Assembly: GCF_002355595.1 (NCBI RefSeq)
Contig: NZ_AP017422.1
Location: forward strand, 806,001 to 870,000
Origin: Filimonas lacunae
GTDB lineage: Bacteria; Bacteroidota; Bacteroidia; Chitinophagales; Chitinophagaceae
DNA: 64,000 nt
Reading direction: 5' to 3'
The translations under genes and the position numbers were made by a program. Numbering within the stretch: the stretch's first letter is position 1; every line of letters starts with the position of its first letter. The notes beneath the pieces are model-generated. The model worked only from the letters and a program-made list of their open reading frames with translations. It searched no databases and had not been told where the DNA came from. Positions 1 through 6,665 of this stretch are shown here, piece after piece.

Positions 1-1
1 T

Positions 2-319
2 GTGGAAAGTATGTTGCTGGATAGCATTACCAACGCCCAGTCGGATATAACAACAAGGGCCGTGGTAGAAGCCAGAACGGAAGGAGAGCAATTGCTGGAA
101 GCCACAGGAAGTTTTTTGTCTAAAAACGCGGGCTTTTTAACTCCGGAAGAAACAATAGCTACAGCCACAGCTATAGAAGCGTTGCAACAGGCAATGGCTA
201 CAGATGATAAAGATGCTATCCATTCTAAAATAGAAGCTTTAAATGAGGTGTCCCGCCCTTATGCGGAAAGGTTGATGGATGAAGCAATCAGTGTGGCTAT
301 GAAGGGAAAACGTATTTAA
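2..319 (+). CDS. hscA: Fe-S cluster assembly chaperone HscA, C-terminal end (5' truncated)
   Basis: The last 105 residues of an Hsp70-family chaperone are visible; the gene starts before the window. The helical lid region matches HscA rather than DnaK: it has the pattern MLLDSITNAQSDITTRAVVE, then a long helical stretch, and ends in RLMDEAISVAMKGKRI, which parallels the RRMDQSV-RALKGHSV end of E. coli HscA. DnaK would instead carry a long acidic, disordered tail. HscA works with HscB to release Fe-S clusters from the scaffold IscU in the cytosol. The GTG at position 2 is an internal valine, not a start. No other isc gene is in view, so the assignment rests on this segment alone. Confidence 0.8.
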   Translation: MESMLLDSITNAQSDITTRAVVEARTEGEQLLEATGSFLSKNAGFLTPEETIATATAIEALQQAMATDDKDAIHSKIEALNEVSRPYAERLMDEAISVAMKGKRI

Positions 320-385
320 TGGAAGGAGGTATTGAGCGGTAAGTGTGGAATTCCAGATATACCACTCAATACGAATATTCCTTTT

Positions 386-414
386 CGCAGAGCTGGCTAT
401 AAACCAGCTCTGCG
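386..414 (-). terminator. Hairpin overlapping the ribE stop codon
   Basis: An 11-bp perfect inverted repeat (CGCAGAGCTGG, 7-nt loop, CCAGCTCTGCG) lies between the convergent hscA and ribE genes and covers the last codons of ribE. No clear T-run follows on either strand, so it may be an RNA-stabilising hairpin rather than a classical terminator. Confidence 0.45.
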
Positions 415-981
415 CTGTATGTATTTACCGATAATATCAAATTCGATATTCACCCGGGTACCTTGTTGTACCTCCGAAATACTGGTGTGGTTGTAAGTAT
501 AGGGGATAATAGCTACGGTGAATTCGTTACGGGTAACGTTAAAGATGGTAAGGCTGGTACCGTTTACCGAAATAGATCCCTTTTCAATAACCAGAGCGGC
601 AAATTTTTCGGGGAAAGAAAAACGGAATTCCCAGCTGCCATCCAGGTCCTGCCTGTCAATGCAAACAGCTGTAGTGTCTACATGGCCTTGTACAATATGA
701 CCATCTAAGCGGCCATTCATCAACATACAACGCTCAATATTTACTTTTTGGCCGGTGATCCAGCCCGCCAGGTTGGTTTTTTTCAGCGTTTCTTCAATGG
801 CGGTTACCCGGTGGGCTCCGTCTTTTATCTCTTCTACGGTTAAACACACGCCATCGTGGCTTACACTCTGATCTATTTTAAACTCCTCTGAAAGGGGAGA
901 AGTGATCCAGAATGTTTTGTTGGTGCCTGTGCTAATTACTTCTTTTACCTGTCCTGTGGCTTCTATTATTCCTGTAAACAT
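397..981 (-). CDS. ribE: Riboflavin synthase, alpha chain
   Basis: Catalyses the dismutation of two 6,7-dimethyl-8-ribityllumazine molecules into riboflavin and the pyrimidinedione, the last step of riboflavin synthesis. The 194-residue protein has the family's usual length and two lumazine-binding repeats: the first begins with the invariant MFTGIIE start, and the second follows GHIVQGHVD (about residues 94-102). The SVNGTSLT motif (about 138-145) is also typical. The ATG at 979-981 is fixed by MFTGIIE. A TAACTTTG -7 element lies only 4 nt upstream of this start, so the mRNA may be leaderless. It is convergent with hscA and divergent from rpsU; no other rib gene is nearby. Confidence 0.95.
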   Translation of the reverse strand: MFTGIIEATGQVKEVISTGTNKTFWITSPLSEEFKIDQSVSHDGVCLTVEEIKDGAHRVTAIEETLKKTNLAGWITGQKVNIERCMLMNGRLDGHIVQGHVDTTAVCIDRQDLDGSWEFRFSFPEKFAALVIEKGSISVNGTSLTIFNVTRNEFTVAIIPYTYNHTSISEVQQGTRVNIEFDIIGKYIQRRAGL

Positions 982-985
982 TTTT

Positions 986-993
986 CAAAGTTA
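986..993 (-). promoter_or_regulatory. Predicted -7 element of ribE
   Basis: On the minus strand the bases read TAACTTTG, an exact match to the Bacteroidota TAnnTTTG -7 consensus. It sits 4 nt before the ribE start codon. No convincing -33 TTTG is present. Confidence 0.5.
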
Positions 994-1009
994 GTAACTT
1001 CAGTTTTTA

Positions 1010-1040
1010 TTTGGAATTTTCCACAGTTGTTCTATATTTG
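1010..1040 (+). promoter_or_regulatory. Predicted promoter of rpsU
   Basis: TTTG at 1010-1013 and TATATTTG at 1033-1040, 19 nt apart, fit the Bacteroidota -33/-7 consensus. The predicted transcript starts near 1046 and has a leader of about 30 nt that contains the Shine-Dalgarno sequence. Confidence 0.7.
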
Positions 1041-1062
1041 CATTCCAAAAATTTTTTCACAA

Positions 1063-1070
1063 AAGGAGGT
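1063..1070 (+). promoter_or_regulatory. Strong Shine-Dalgarno sequence of rpsU
   Basis: AAGGAGGT lies 7 nt upstream of the rpsU ATG. It is exceptional here: start codons of tuf, rplK, rplL, hpf and xer have no such motif. In Bacteroidota the anti-SD end of 16S rRNA is held by bS21, bS18 and bS6, so an SD on the bS21 gene suggests feedback control. Confidence 0.85.
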
Positions 1071-1077
1071 ATCCACA

Positions 1078-1275
1078 ATGCTTATTATAGATTCAAAAGA
1101 TTGCGAAAACATCGACAAAGCCCTCAAGAAGTACAAAAAGAAATTTGAGAAAAGCAAAGTCCTGTTGCAATTAAGAGAGCGTCAAAGCTTTACTAAGCCG
1201 TCTGTTAGACGTCGCGGCGAAGTGCTGAAAGCAATCTACAAGCAGAATTTAGCTAGTGGCAAAATCGAAGCTTAA
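1078..1275 (+). CDS. rpsU: 30S ribosomal protein bS21
   Basis: A 65-residue, very basic protein with the bS21 pattern: MLIIDSKDCENIDKALKKYK, then SFTKPSVRRRGEVLKAIYKQ. It is a small-subunit protein near the 3' end of 16S rRNA. The ATG at 1078 is chosen because it is preceded by a perfect Shine-Dalgarno sequence (1063-1070); an in-frame upstream ATG at 1027 would overlap the promoter and has no family support. In Bacteroidota bS21 takes part in hiding the anti-SD sequence, so ribosomes lacking bS21 should translate this SD-containing mRNA preferentially, giving autoregulation. That mechanism is known from Flavobacterium and is inferred here. A hairpin with T-run follows directly. Confidence 0.95.
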   Translation: MLIIDSKDCENIDKALKKYKKKFEKSKVLLQLRERQSFTKPSVRRRGEVLKAIYKQNLASGKIEA

Positions 1276-1296
1276 TTGATTTAATCAAGCATATTT

Positions 1297-1336
1297 AAAG
1301 GTAGCTATAAGGTTGTAACTTTGTAGCTACCTTTTT
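1297..1336 (+). terminator. rpsU terminator
   Basis: AAAGGTAGCTA (1297-1307) pairs with TAGCTACCTTT (1324-1334), followed by a short T-run. The 16-nt loop contains the TAACTTTG -7 element of the next gene. Confidence 0.7.
1316..1323 (+). promoter_or_regulatory. Predicted -7 element of the Xer recombinase gene, inside the rpsU terminator loop
   Basis: TAACTTTG matches TAnnTTTG exactly. Transcription from here would start about 7-8 nt before the ATG at 1337. A good -33 motif is not visible. Confidence 0.5.
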
Positions 1337-2296
1337 ATGTTAGCACTATACGAACCTTACGTCCAGGAATTTCTCAACTATCTCCGTTTTGAGAAGCGGT
1401 ATTCCCAACATACCATATTGTCGTACCAAAACGACCTGGAGCAATTTTTTACCTATCTCGCAGCCGAATTCGACGGCCCCGATGTTCCGCAGATTACTGC
1501 CGGCCTTATCCGTAGCTGGATGGCATCTCTGAAAGAAGAGAAGCGTACCGCTAAAACCATCAATCGCAAAGTATCGGCCCTGCGCTCCTTTTTTCGCCGG
1601 CAAATGATAAATGGCGTTATAGCTCAGTCTCCTCTCACTACTGTCATCACTCCCAAAATAAGCAAGCGGCTGCCTGTTTTTGTAGCAGAAAAAGATATGG
1701 CTGCTGTTTTTAAAAAGCCCGGAAGCCCAAAAGAAGACGCCACAGGGGTAGAAGAAGAGGAAGTGGATATTGAAAAAGGAATGACAGAATGGGAAAAAGA
1801 GGTAGGTAAGCTGATTATGGCTGTTTTATACAATACCGGGATGCGTGTAAGCGAGCTGGTGAATTTAAAAGAGCGCCAGGTAGATGCGCATTACAGTCAG
1901 CTGAAAGTAGTAGGGAAGGGCAATAAAGAGCGTCTTATCCCCGTGTCGGCAGGATTGATGAAGGAATTGCAGGATTACATGGCTAAAAAGCGCTTAAAAT
2001 CGCTTTCAGAGGTAGAGTTTCTGTTTGTGAATGATGCAGGTAAGCAAGTGAATAGGGGGAGGGTTGGAAGATTGGTGAAAAAATACCTGACAGAAGTAAC
2101 CACGATAGAGAAAAAGAGCCCTCATGTGTTACGGCACACCTTTGCTACCCATCTCATGAACCACGGGGCCGATTTAAATGCGGTAAAAGAATTACTAGGA
2201 CATAGCAGCCTGGCGGCTACCCAGGTATACACCCATAACACTATCGAAAAGCTGAAAGAAGTGTACCAAAAAGCGCATCCGAAAGGAGGGGGCTAG
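1337..2296 (+). CDS. Site-specific tyrosine recombinase, XerC/XerD type
   Basis: Cuts and rejoins DNA at dif to resolve chromosome dimers, acting with a second Xer protein and FtsK. The 319-residue protein has an N-terminal SAM-like core-binding domain (about 6-95) and a C-terminal catalytic domain (about 155-310). The full active-site set is visible: R170 (NTGMRVSEL), K194 (VVGKGNKERL), H263 and R266 (HVLRHTFATHL), H289 (LLGHSSLAATQ) and Y298 (VYTH). An acidic stretch of about 25 residues (about 128-152, GVEEEEVDIEKG) separates the two domains and makes the protein longer than a usual 300-residue Xer. Whether it is XerC or XerD cannot be decided from sequence alone. It is a chromosomal housekeeping gene by context, not a phage integrase. 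Confidence 0.88.
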   Translation: MLALYEPYVQEFLNYLRFEKRYSQHTILSYQNDLEQFFTYLAAEFDGPDVPQITAGLIRSWMASLKEEKRTAKTINRKVSALRSFFRRQMINGVIAQSPLTTVITPKISKRLPVFVAEKDMAAVFKKPGSPKEDATGVEEEEVDIEKGMTEWEKEVGKLIMAVLYNTGMRVSELVNLKERQVDAHYSQLKVVGKGNKERLIPVSAGLMKELQDYMAKKRLKSLSEVEFLFVNDAGKQVNRGRVGRLVKKYLTEVTTIEKKSPHVLRHTFATHLMNHGADLNAVKELLGHSSLAATQVYTHNTIEKLKEVYQKAHPKGGG

Positions 2297-2434
2297 TACG
2301 AATATATTCTGTTGTTAAAAACGGCTGAAAATGCTCCCAAAAACTTGATTATTTGATCCCGTTGTACTACCTTCAAAGTACCTCTCTGATTAGTTCTTTT
2401 AAATATTTTTCTCACCGTTTAAAAGTGATTTACT

Positions 2435-2734
2435 ATGAACGTAAACATCCAAACTGTGCACTTTGATGCAGACATGAAGCTGATTGACTATGTAAGTAAA
2501 AAACTGCAAAAGATCGGCACCTTTCACGATAAGGTTATCAAAGTGGATGTTTTTTTGAAGCTAGACAATGTAGTACACACGATTAAAGACAAAATTGCAG
2601 AGATTCAGGTTCATGTGCCTAAGCAGAAATTTTTTGTAAAGGCATCGTCTAAGTCTTTCGAAGAATCTTTCGATAGCGCCCTCGATTCTCTGGTAAACCA
2701 AATAAAAAGAAAAAAAGACAAACAAACGGTTTAA
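2435..2734 (+). CDS. hpf: Ribosome hibernation-promoting factor, short HPF/RaiA type
   Basis: Binds the 30S decoding centre of idle ribosomes and blocks mRNA and tRNA binding. The 99-residue protein shows the sigma-54 modulation/S30EA fold pattern: a first strand (NVNIQTVHFDADMKLIDYV), KIGTFHDKVIKVDVFL, and the basic helix end with SFEESFDSALDSLVNQIKRK. It lacks the C-terminal dimerisation domain of long HPF. No Shine-Dalgarno sequence precedes the ATG, as is normal for this phylum. It forms its own unit, closed by a strong terminator at 2738-2759. Confidence 0.85.
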   Translation: MNVNIQTVHFDADMKLIDYVSKKLQKIGTFHDKVIKVDVFLKLDNVVHTIKDKIAEIQVHVPKQKFFVKASSKSFEESFDSALDSLVNQIKRKKDKQTV

Positions 2735-2737
2735 ATG

Positions 2738-2759
2738 AAGGGGCTTCGGCCCCTTTTTT
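2738..2759 (+). terminator. hpf terminator
   Basis: AAGGGGC-TTCG-GCCCCTT followed by a T-run: a classical intrinsic terminator with a stable TTCG tetraloop. Confidence 0.92.
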
Positions 2760-2788
2760 GTTTATAGGCTCGAAAAAAAGTGATAGGT

Positions 2789-3058
2789 ATGAAAAAGTGG
2801 ATGATGATGGCAGCAGTGCTGCTGGTGGTAATGGCAGGATGTTCTGAAAAAAATACTTTATTGGCCAAAGCGCACATTGTGGAGCGAAAAGCGCTTGCAA
2901 ATGGCAGATTAAGAGTGAATTATATATTTACCCTAGATAATCACACGACTATTAAAGATAGCGCAGATGTAGACAGGGAAAGGGTTGTGCCGCACGACTC
3001 GGTTACCGTTCGTTTTTCTCCTAAAGATCCCTCGCAAAATAGTTTGCAACTACCCTGA
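2789..3058 (+). CDS. Small putative lipoprotein, unknown function
   Basis: An 89-residue protein with a charged start (MKKW), a hydrophobic stretch and a lipobox (VVMAGC), so it is probably exported and lipidated. The mature part is about 70 residues and looks like a small beta-rich domain (RLRVNYIFTLDNHTTIKDSADVD). The ATG at 2789 is preferred over a GTG nine bases upstream because it gives a standard signal peptide. I recognise no family. It lies between the hpf terminator and the tRNA-tuf promoter, alone on its transcript. Confidence 0.65.
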   Translation: MKKWMMMAAVLLVVMAGCSEKNTLLAKAHIVERKALANGRLRVNYIFTLDNHTTIKDSADVDRERVVPHDSVTVRFSPKDPSQNSLQLP

Positions 3059-3120
3059 TAGCCAGAAGAATAGATATTTGAAGGGACTCAAAAAAAAAGT
3101 TGAAATTTTTCTCGAAGAAA

Positions 3121-3151
3121 TTTGGTGAAATCAGAACTTCTCTTACCTTTG
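3121..3151 (+). promoter_or_regulatory. Promoter of the tRNA-tuf-secE-nusG operon
   Basis: TTTG (3121-3124), 19 nt, then TACCTTTG (3144-3151): an exact match to the Bacteroidota consensus, placed 45 nt before the first tRNA. Confidence 0.85.
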
Positions 3152-3196
3152 CAATCCCGAAAAACACGGGGCAGTTCTTAAAAAGCAAAAAAATAG

Positions 3197-3272
3197 GCCA
3201 CTTTAGCTCAGCTGGTAGAGCAACTGATTTGTAATCAGTAGGTCGTTGGTTCGATTCCGACAAGTGGCTCCA
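3197..3272 (+). tRNA. tRNA-Thr (anticodon TGT)
   Basis: A full cloverleaf: acceptor GCCACTT/AAGTGGC, anticodon stem ACTGA/TCAGT with loop TTTGTAA, T-loop TTCGATT and an encoded CCA end. First gene of the tRNA-tuf operon. Confidence 0.97.
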
Positions 3273-3281
3273 ATTTTTTAC

Positions 3282-3367
3282 GGGCAGGTTCCAGAGCGGC
3301 CAAATGGGGCGGACTGTAAATCCGCTGTCTTTCGACTTCAGAGGTTCGAATCCTCTCCTGCCCACCA
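3282..3367 (+). tRNA. tRNA-Tyr (anticodon GTA)
   Basis: An 86-nt class II tRNA with a long variable arm. Acceptor GGGCAGG/CCTGCCC, anticodon loop CTGTAAA, T-arm GAGGTTCGAATCCTC, encoded CCA. It is 9 nt after tRNA-Thr. Confidence 0.97.
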
Positions 3368-3449
3368 CACTTTCAAGGCTGGTCAGTTACTGTATAGAAA
3401 TTGGCTGGTTTTTGAGCGTTAAGTTCTTTCTGTATCAAACGTTTTAATT

Positions 3450-3522
3450 GCGGAAGTAGCTCAATTGGTAGAGCGATAGCCTTCCAAGCTATAGGTTGCG
3501 GGTTCGACCCTCGTCTTCCGCT
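3450..3522 (+). tRNA. tRNA-Gly (anticodon TCC)
   Basis: Acceptor GCGGAAG/CTTCCGC, anticodon stem ATAGC/GCTAT with loop CTTCCAA. The CCA end is not encoded, unlike the two tRNAs before it. Confidence 0.96.
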
Positions 3523-3531
3523 CTTATATAA

Positions 3532-3603
<72 letters not shown>

Positions 3604-3725
3604 CGGCTTTTATAGTAATGGTGCAGAAAGAATATAGAACATTGTGAAGTAAGAAGGCTTTGCCGTAAGGCAGGGCCAGTTACGTAAAATACAAATTGTA
3701 AAACCACAACAAAAAAACCGATAAG

Positions 3726-4913
3726 ATGTCTAAAGAGACCTTCAAGAGGGAGAAACCTCACGTAAACATTGGTACCATCGGTCACGTAGACCACGGTAAA
3801 ACCACATTAACCGCAGCTATCACCGACGTTCTTGCTAAAAAAGGTTTAGCACAAAAAAAGAACTACGATGAAATCGACGGTGCTCCTGAAGAAAAAGAGA
3901 GAGGTATCACAATCAATACCGCTCACGTAGAATACCAGACTGATAATCGTCACTATGCGCACGTAGACTGTCCAGGTCACGCTGACTATGTGAAGAACAT
4001 GATCACTGGTGCTGCTCAGATGGACGGTGCTATTCTTGTTGTGGCTGCTACAGATGGTCCTATGCCTCAAACTAAAGAGCACATCCTGTTAGCTCGTCAG
4101 GTAGGTGTACCTCAGATCGTTGTATTCATGAACAAGGTTGACCTTGTTGATGATGCTGAACTGTTGGACCTGGTTGAAATGGAAATTCGCGAATTATTAA
4201 GCTCATACGGTTTTGATGGTGATAACACACCAATCATCAAAGGTTCTGCTACAGGCGCCTTAGCTGGTGATCCTCAGTGGACTGGTGCTGTTGAAGAACT
4301 GATGGCTGCAGTTGATTCTTATATTCCTCTGCCTCCTCGTCCTATCGACCAACCGTTCCTGATGTCTGTGGAAGACGTATTCTCTATCACAGGTCGTGGT
4401 ACAGTTGCTACCGGTCGTATCGAGCGCGGTATCATTAAAGTAGGTGAGCCAGTTGAGATCGTAGGTCTGATCGAAGCTCCTTTGAACTCTACTGTTACCG
4501 GTGTTGAAATGTTCAAAAAATTATTGGACGAAGGTCAAGCTGGTGATAACGCAGGTTTACTGTTACGCGGTATTGAAAAATCTCAAATCCGTCGTGGTAT
4601 GGTTATCTGTAAGCCAAAAACTATCACTCCGCACACTGAATTCAAATGTGAAGTATACGTACTGAGCAAAGAAGAAGGTGGCCGTCACACTCCATTCTTT
4701 AACAAATACCGTCCTCAGTTCTACTTCCGTACTACAGATGTAACTGGTGAGTGTATGCTGCCAGAAGGAACTGAAATGGTTATGCCTGGTGATAACATCG
4801 GTTTAGTAGTTAAACTGATCGCTCCAATCGCTATGGAAAAAGGTCTGAAGTTCGCTATCCGTGAAGGTGGTCGTACTGTAGGTGCCGGTCAGGTTACTGA
4901 AGTAATCAAATAA
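3726..4913 (+). CDS. tuf: Elongation factor Tu
   Basis: GTPase that brings aminoacyl-tRNA to the ribosomal A site. The 395-residue protein has the usual length. G motifs are intact: GHVDHGKT (19-26), DCPGH (81-85) and NKVD (136-139), with switch [14 protein letters not shown] (about 58-70). Domains 2 and 3 follow (about 205-395), ending in [15 protein letters not shown]. It lies about 120 nt after the last tRNA, in the same transcript. The leader carries a small GGC-rich hairpin near 3655-3675 and no Shine-Dalgarno sequence. Codon choice is strongly biased, as expected for a very highly expressed gene. Confidence 0.98.
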   Translation: MSKETFKREKPHVNIGTIGHVDHGKTTLTAAITDVLAKKGLAQKKNYDEIDGAPEEKERGITINTAHVEYQTDNRHYAHVDCPGHADYVKNMITGAAQMDGAILVVAATDGPMPQTKEHILLARQVGVPQIVVFMNKVDLVDDAELLDLVEMEIRELLSSYGFDGDNTPIIKGSATGALAGDPQWTGAVEELMAAVDSYIPLPPRPIDQPFLMSVEDVFSITGRGTVATGRIERGIIKVGEPVEIVGLIEAPLNSTVTGVEMFKKLLDEGQAGDNAGLLLRGIEKSQIRRGMVICKPKTITPHTEFKCEVYVLSKEEGGRHTPFFNKYRPQFYFRTTDVTGECMLPEGTEMVMPGDNIGLVVKLIAPIAMEKGLKFAIREGGRTVGAGQVTEVIK

Positions 4914-5012
4914 TCATGCACTCCCTTTGATGGTGAGTACAGATGTTATATCTTTACAAAGTACTCGGGTTAAACCGGGTACTTTGTATCTAAAGACTGA
5001 AGTTCTTTTTTT

Positions 5013-5083
5013 ACGGGCCTAGTTCAATGGTAGAATAGAGGTCTCCAAAACCTTTGATACGGGTTCGAATCCTGTGGCCCGTG
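5013..5083 (+). tRNA. tRNA-Trp (anticodon CCA)
   Basis: Acceptor ACGGGCC/GGCCCGT, anticodon loop CTCCAAA, T-arm CGGGTTCGAATCCTG, discriminator G. CCA is not encoded. Its place between tuf and secE is conserved in many bacteria. Confidence 0.96.
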
Positions 5084-5112
5084 CATTTCAATCAAATTCA
5101 AATTGCGGAATA

Positions 5113-5322
5113 GTGAATAAAGTTTCTAACTATTTCAGGGACTCATACCAGGAGCTGGTAGAGAAAGTAACCTGGCCTACTTGGTCTCAGTTACAGCAGT
5201 CTACTGTAATCGTTTTATCTGCAACCGTTCTTATTACCGCTATGGTTTGGGCAATGGATTTCGCAGGTAACCAATTACTAAAGCTGATCTATAATTTATT
5301 TATTAGTAAAGGTAACGGTTAA
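5113..5322 (+). CDS. secE: Preprotein translocase subunit SecE
   Basis: Small essential subunit of the SecYEG channel in the inner membrane. The 69-residue protein has the conserved amphipathic segment (SYQELVEKVTWPTWSQLQQST, residues about 10-30) followed by one transmembrane helix (VIVLSATVLITAMVWAMDF). The start is taken as GTG at 5113, giving the typical VNKVSNYF/MNKVSNYF beginning; reading further upstream would run into tRNA-Trp. It lies 29 nt after tRNA-Trp and 6 nt before nusG, in the conserved order. Confidence 0.92.
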   Translation: MNKVSNYFRDSYQELVEKVTWPTWSQLQQSTVIVLSATVLITAMVWAMDFAGNQLLKLIYNLFISKGNG

Positions 5323-5328
5323 TACGTC

Positions 5329-5916
5329 ATGGAAGGTACAGCACAACAAACAGAAGCAGCAGAAAGCAAATGGTACGTGCTACGTGTCGTAAGCGGTAAG
5401 GAGAGAAAGGTTAAAGAGTACCTGGATAAAGATATTTCACGTAGCGGTTGGACCGATATTGTGAAGCAGGTTTTCCTGCCTATGGAAAAAGTTTATAAAG
5501 TGCAGAACGGTAAAAAAGTAATGCGCGAAAAAAACTACTTCCCTGGTTATGTAATGCTGGAAGTTACCGATGGTAAATTAAATGACGACATTATTCAGCA
5601 TATCAGTAACGTGAGCAACGTTATGCATTTTCTTACTGATGGCAAAGGCAGCAAAGGTAACATTATCTCTCTGCGTAAAGCTGAAGTAAACAAAATGCTG
5701 GGTAAGGTAGACGAAATGAATGATCAGGGTGTTACCCTTTCTGAACCGTTTATCGTTGGTGAAACTATCAAAATCATTGAAGGTCCGTTTAACGACTTCA
5801 ATGGTGTTATCGAAGAAGTGAACGACGAGAAGAAGAAACTGAAAGTAACAGTAAAAATCTTCGGACGTTCCACACCAGTAGAATTAAACTACATGCAGGT
5901 TGAAAAACTCGCATAG
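5329..5916 (+). CDS. nusG: Transcription termination/antitermination factor NusG
   Basis: Binds the clamp of RNA polymerase and links it to Rho or the ribosome. The 195-residue protein has an NGN domain (about 14-125, SKWYVLRVVSGKERKVKEYL and YFPGYVMLEV) and a C-terminal KOW domain (FIVGETIKIIEGPFNDFNGV, about 141-195). It follows secE by 6 nt. A strong terminator follows at once, so the unit ends here. In most bacteria rplK follows nusG directly; here it is 12.6 kb away. Confidence 0.96.
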   Translation: MEGTAQQTEAAESKWYVLRVVSGKERKVKEYLDKDISRSGWTDIVKQVFLPMEKVYKVQNGKKVMREKNYFPGYVMLEVTDGKLNDDIIQHISNVSNVMHFLTDGKGSKGNIISLRKAEVNKMLGKVDEMNDQGVTLSEPFIVGETIKIIEGPFNDFNGVIEEVNDEKKKLKVTVKIFGRSTPVELNYMQVEKLA

Positions 5917-5933
5917 TCCTTATAAAATGCTTT

Positions 5934-5967
5934 AAAAAAGCGCTTCCCATCCGGAAGCGCTTTTTTT
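5934..5967 (+). terminator. Terminator after nusG
   Basis: AAAAAAGCGCTTCC, short loop, GGAAGCGCTTTTTTT. A strong intrinsic terminator that isolates the tuf-nusG operon from the sigma/SusCD insert. Confidence 0.93.
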
Positions 5968-6022
5968 ATGCCCCTCATTTACTTAATTTTAGCTTTTTAA
6001 CTAAAGGCTTAACTGCTTCTGA

Positions 6023-6607
6023 ATGAGTATACATGATTTACAGCAGGATGGTAGCGTGCAACAGGAGGCTGGCAAGTCATTTACAGAAGTATATCGCCAA
6101 TACAGCCCTCAGATTTATCTGAATGTGCTTAAAATGGTAAAAGATGCTGATACGGCAGAAGAAATAACGCAGGAAGTGTTCACCAGCCTTTGGCAGCGAT
6201 GGGATAACCTGCAGATTGATAAAAGCCTGGAAGGGTATATTTATCGTATGTCGGCCAATAAGGTGTATGATTTTTTCCGCCGTTTGAAATCTGACAGGGC
6301 TATGGAAGCGCATTTTGTTGCTCTGGCAGTAGAACATTACTCACATATAGAAGAAGCCTTACAGATCCGCGAAAACGAGCAATTGCTGCATCAGGCTATA
6401 GAACAGCTTACTCCACAACAGCAAAAAGCGTATCTGCTTTGTAAAACCCAGGGCTATTCTTATAAAGAAGCAGCTGAAATGATGGGAATATCAGTACATA
6501 CGTTGAAAGAATACCTGGTGAAAGCCAATCAAACTGTTCGTAATTATCTGATAACCAATATTGATAAGACATTGGTGCTGCTTTTCTGGGTGATCATAAA
6601 AAAATAA
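6023..6607 (+). CDS. ECF sigma factor, FecI-like
   Basis: A 194-residue sigma-70 family protein of the ECF class. Region 2 spans about 20-87 (FTEVYRQYSPQIYLNVLKMV, then EEITQEVFTSLWQRW) and region 4 about 115-178 (LTPQQQKAYLLCKTQGYSYK, EAAEMMGISVHTLKEYLVKA). The last 15 residues are hydrophobic (TLVLLFWVIIKK), a tail seen in Bacteroidota SusCD-linked sigma factors. It stands first in a FecI-FecR-SusC-SusD array, so it most likely activates the SusCD operon when the receptor signals substrate binding. The inducer cannot be told from sequence. Confidence 0.9.
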   Translation: MSIHDLQQDGSVQQEAGKSFTEVYRQYSPQIYLNVLKMVKDADTAEEITQEVFTSLWQRWDNLQIDKSLEGYIYRMSANKVYDFFRRLKSDRAMEAHFVALAVEHYSHIEEALQIRENEQLLHQAIEQLTPQQQKAYLLCKTQGYSYKEAAEMMGISVHTLKEYLVKANQTVRNYLITNIDKTLVLLFWVIIKK

Positions 6608-6665
6608 TCTTCCCTATACCCCCCTGAACATTTTTGTCGTACGTCTTGAATAAAACAAGTGTAGT

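Noticed and set aside
1337-2296. Phage or transposon integrase
   Set aside because: The full active site, length and position between rpsU and hpf suit a housekeeping Xer recombinase, and no mobile genes adjoin it.
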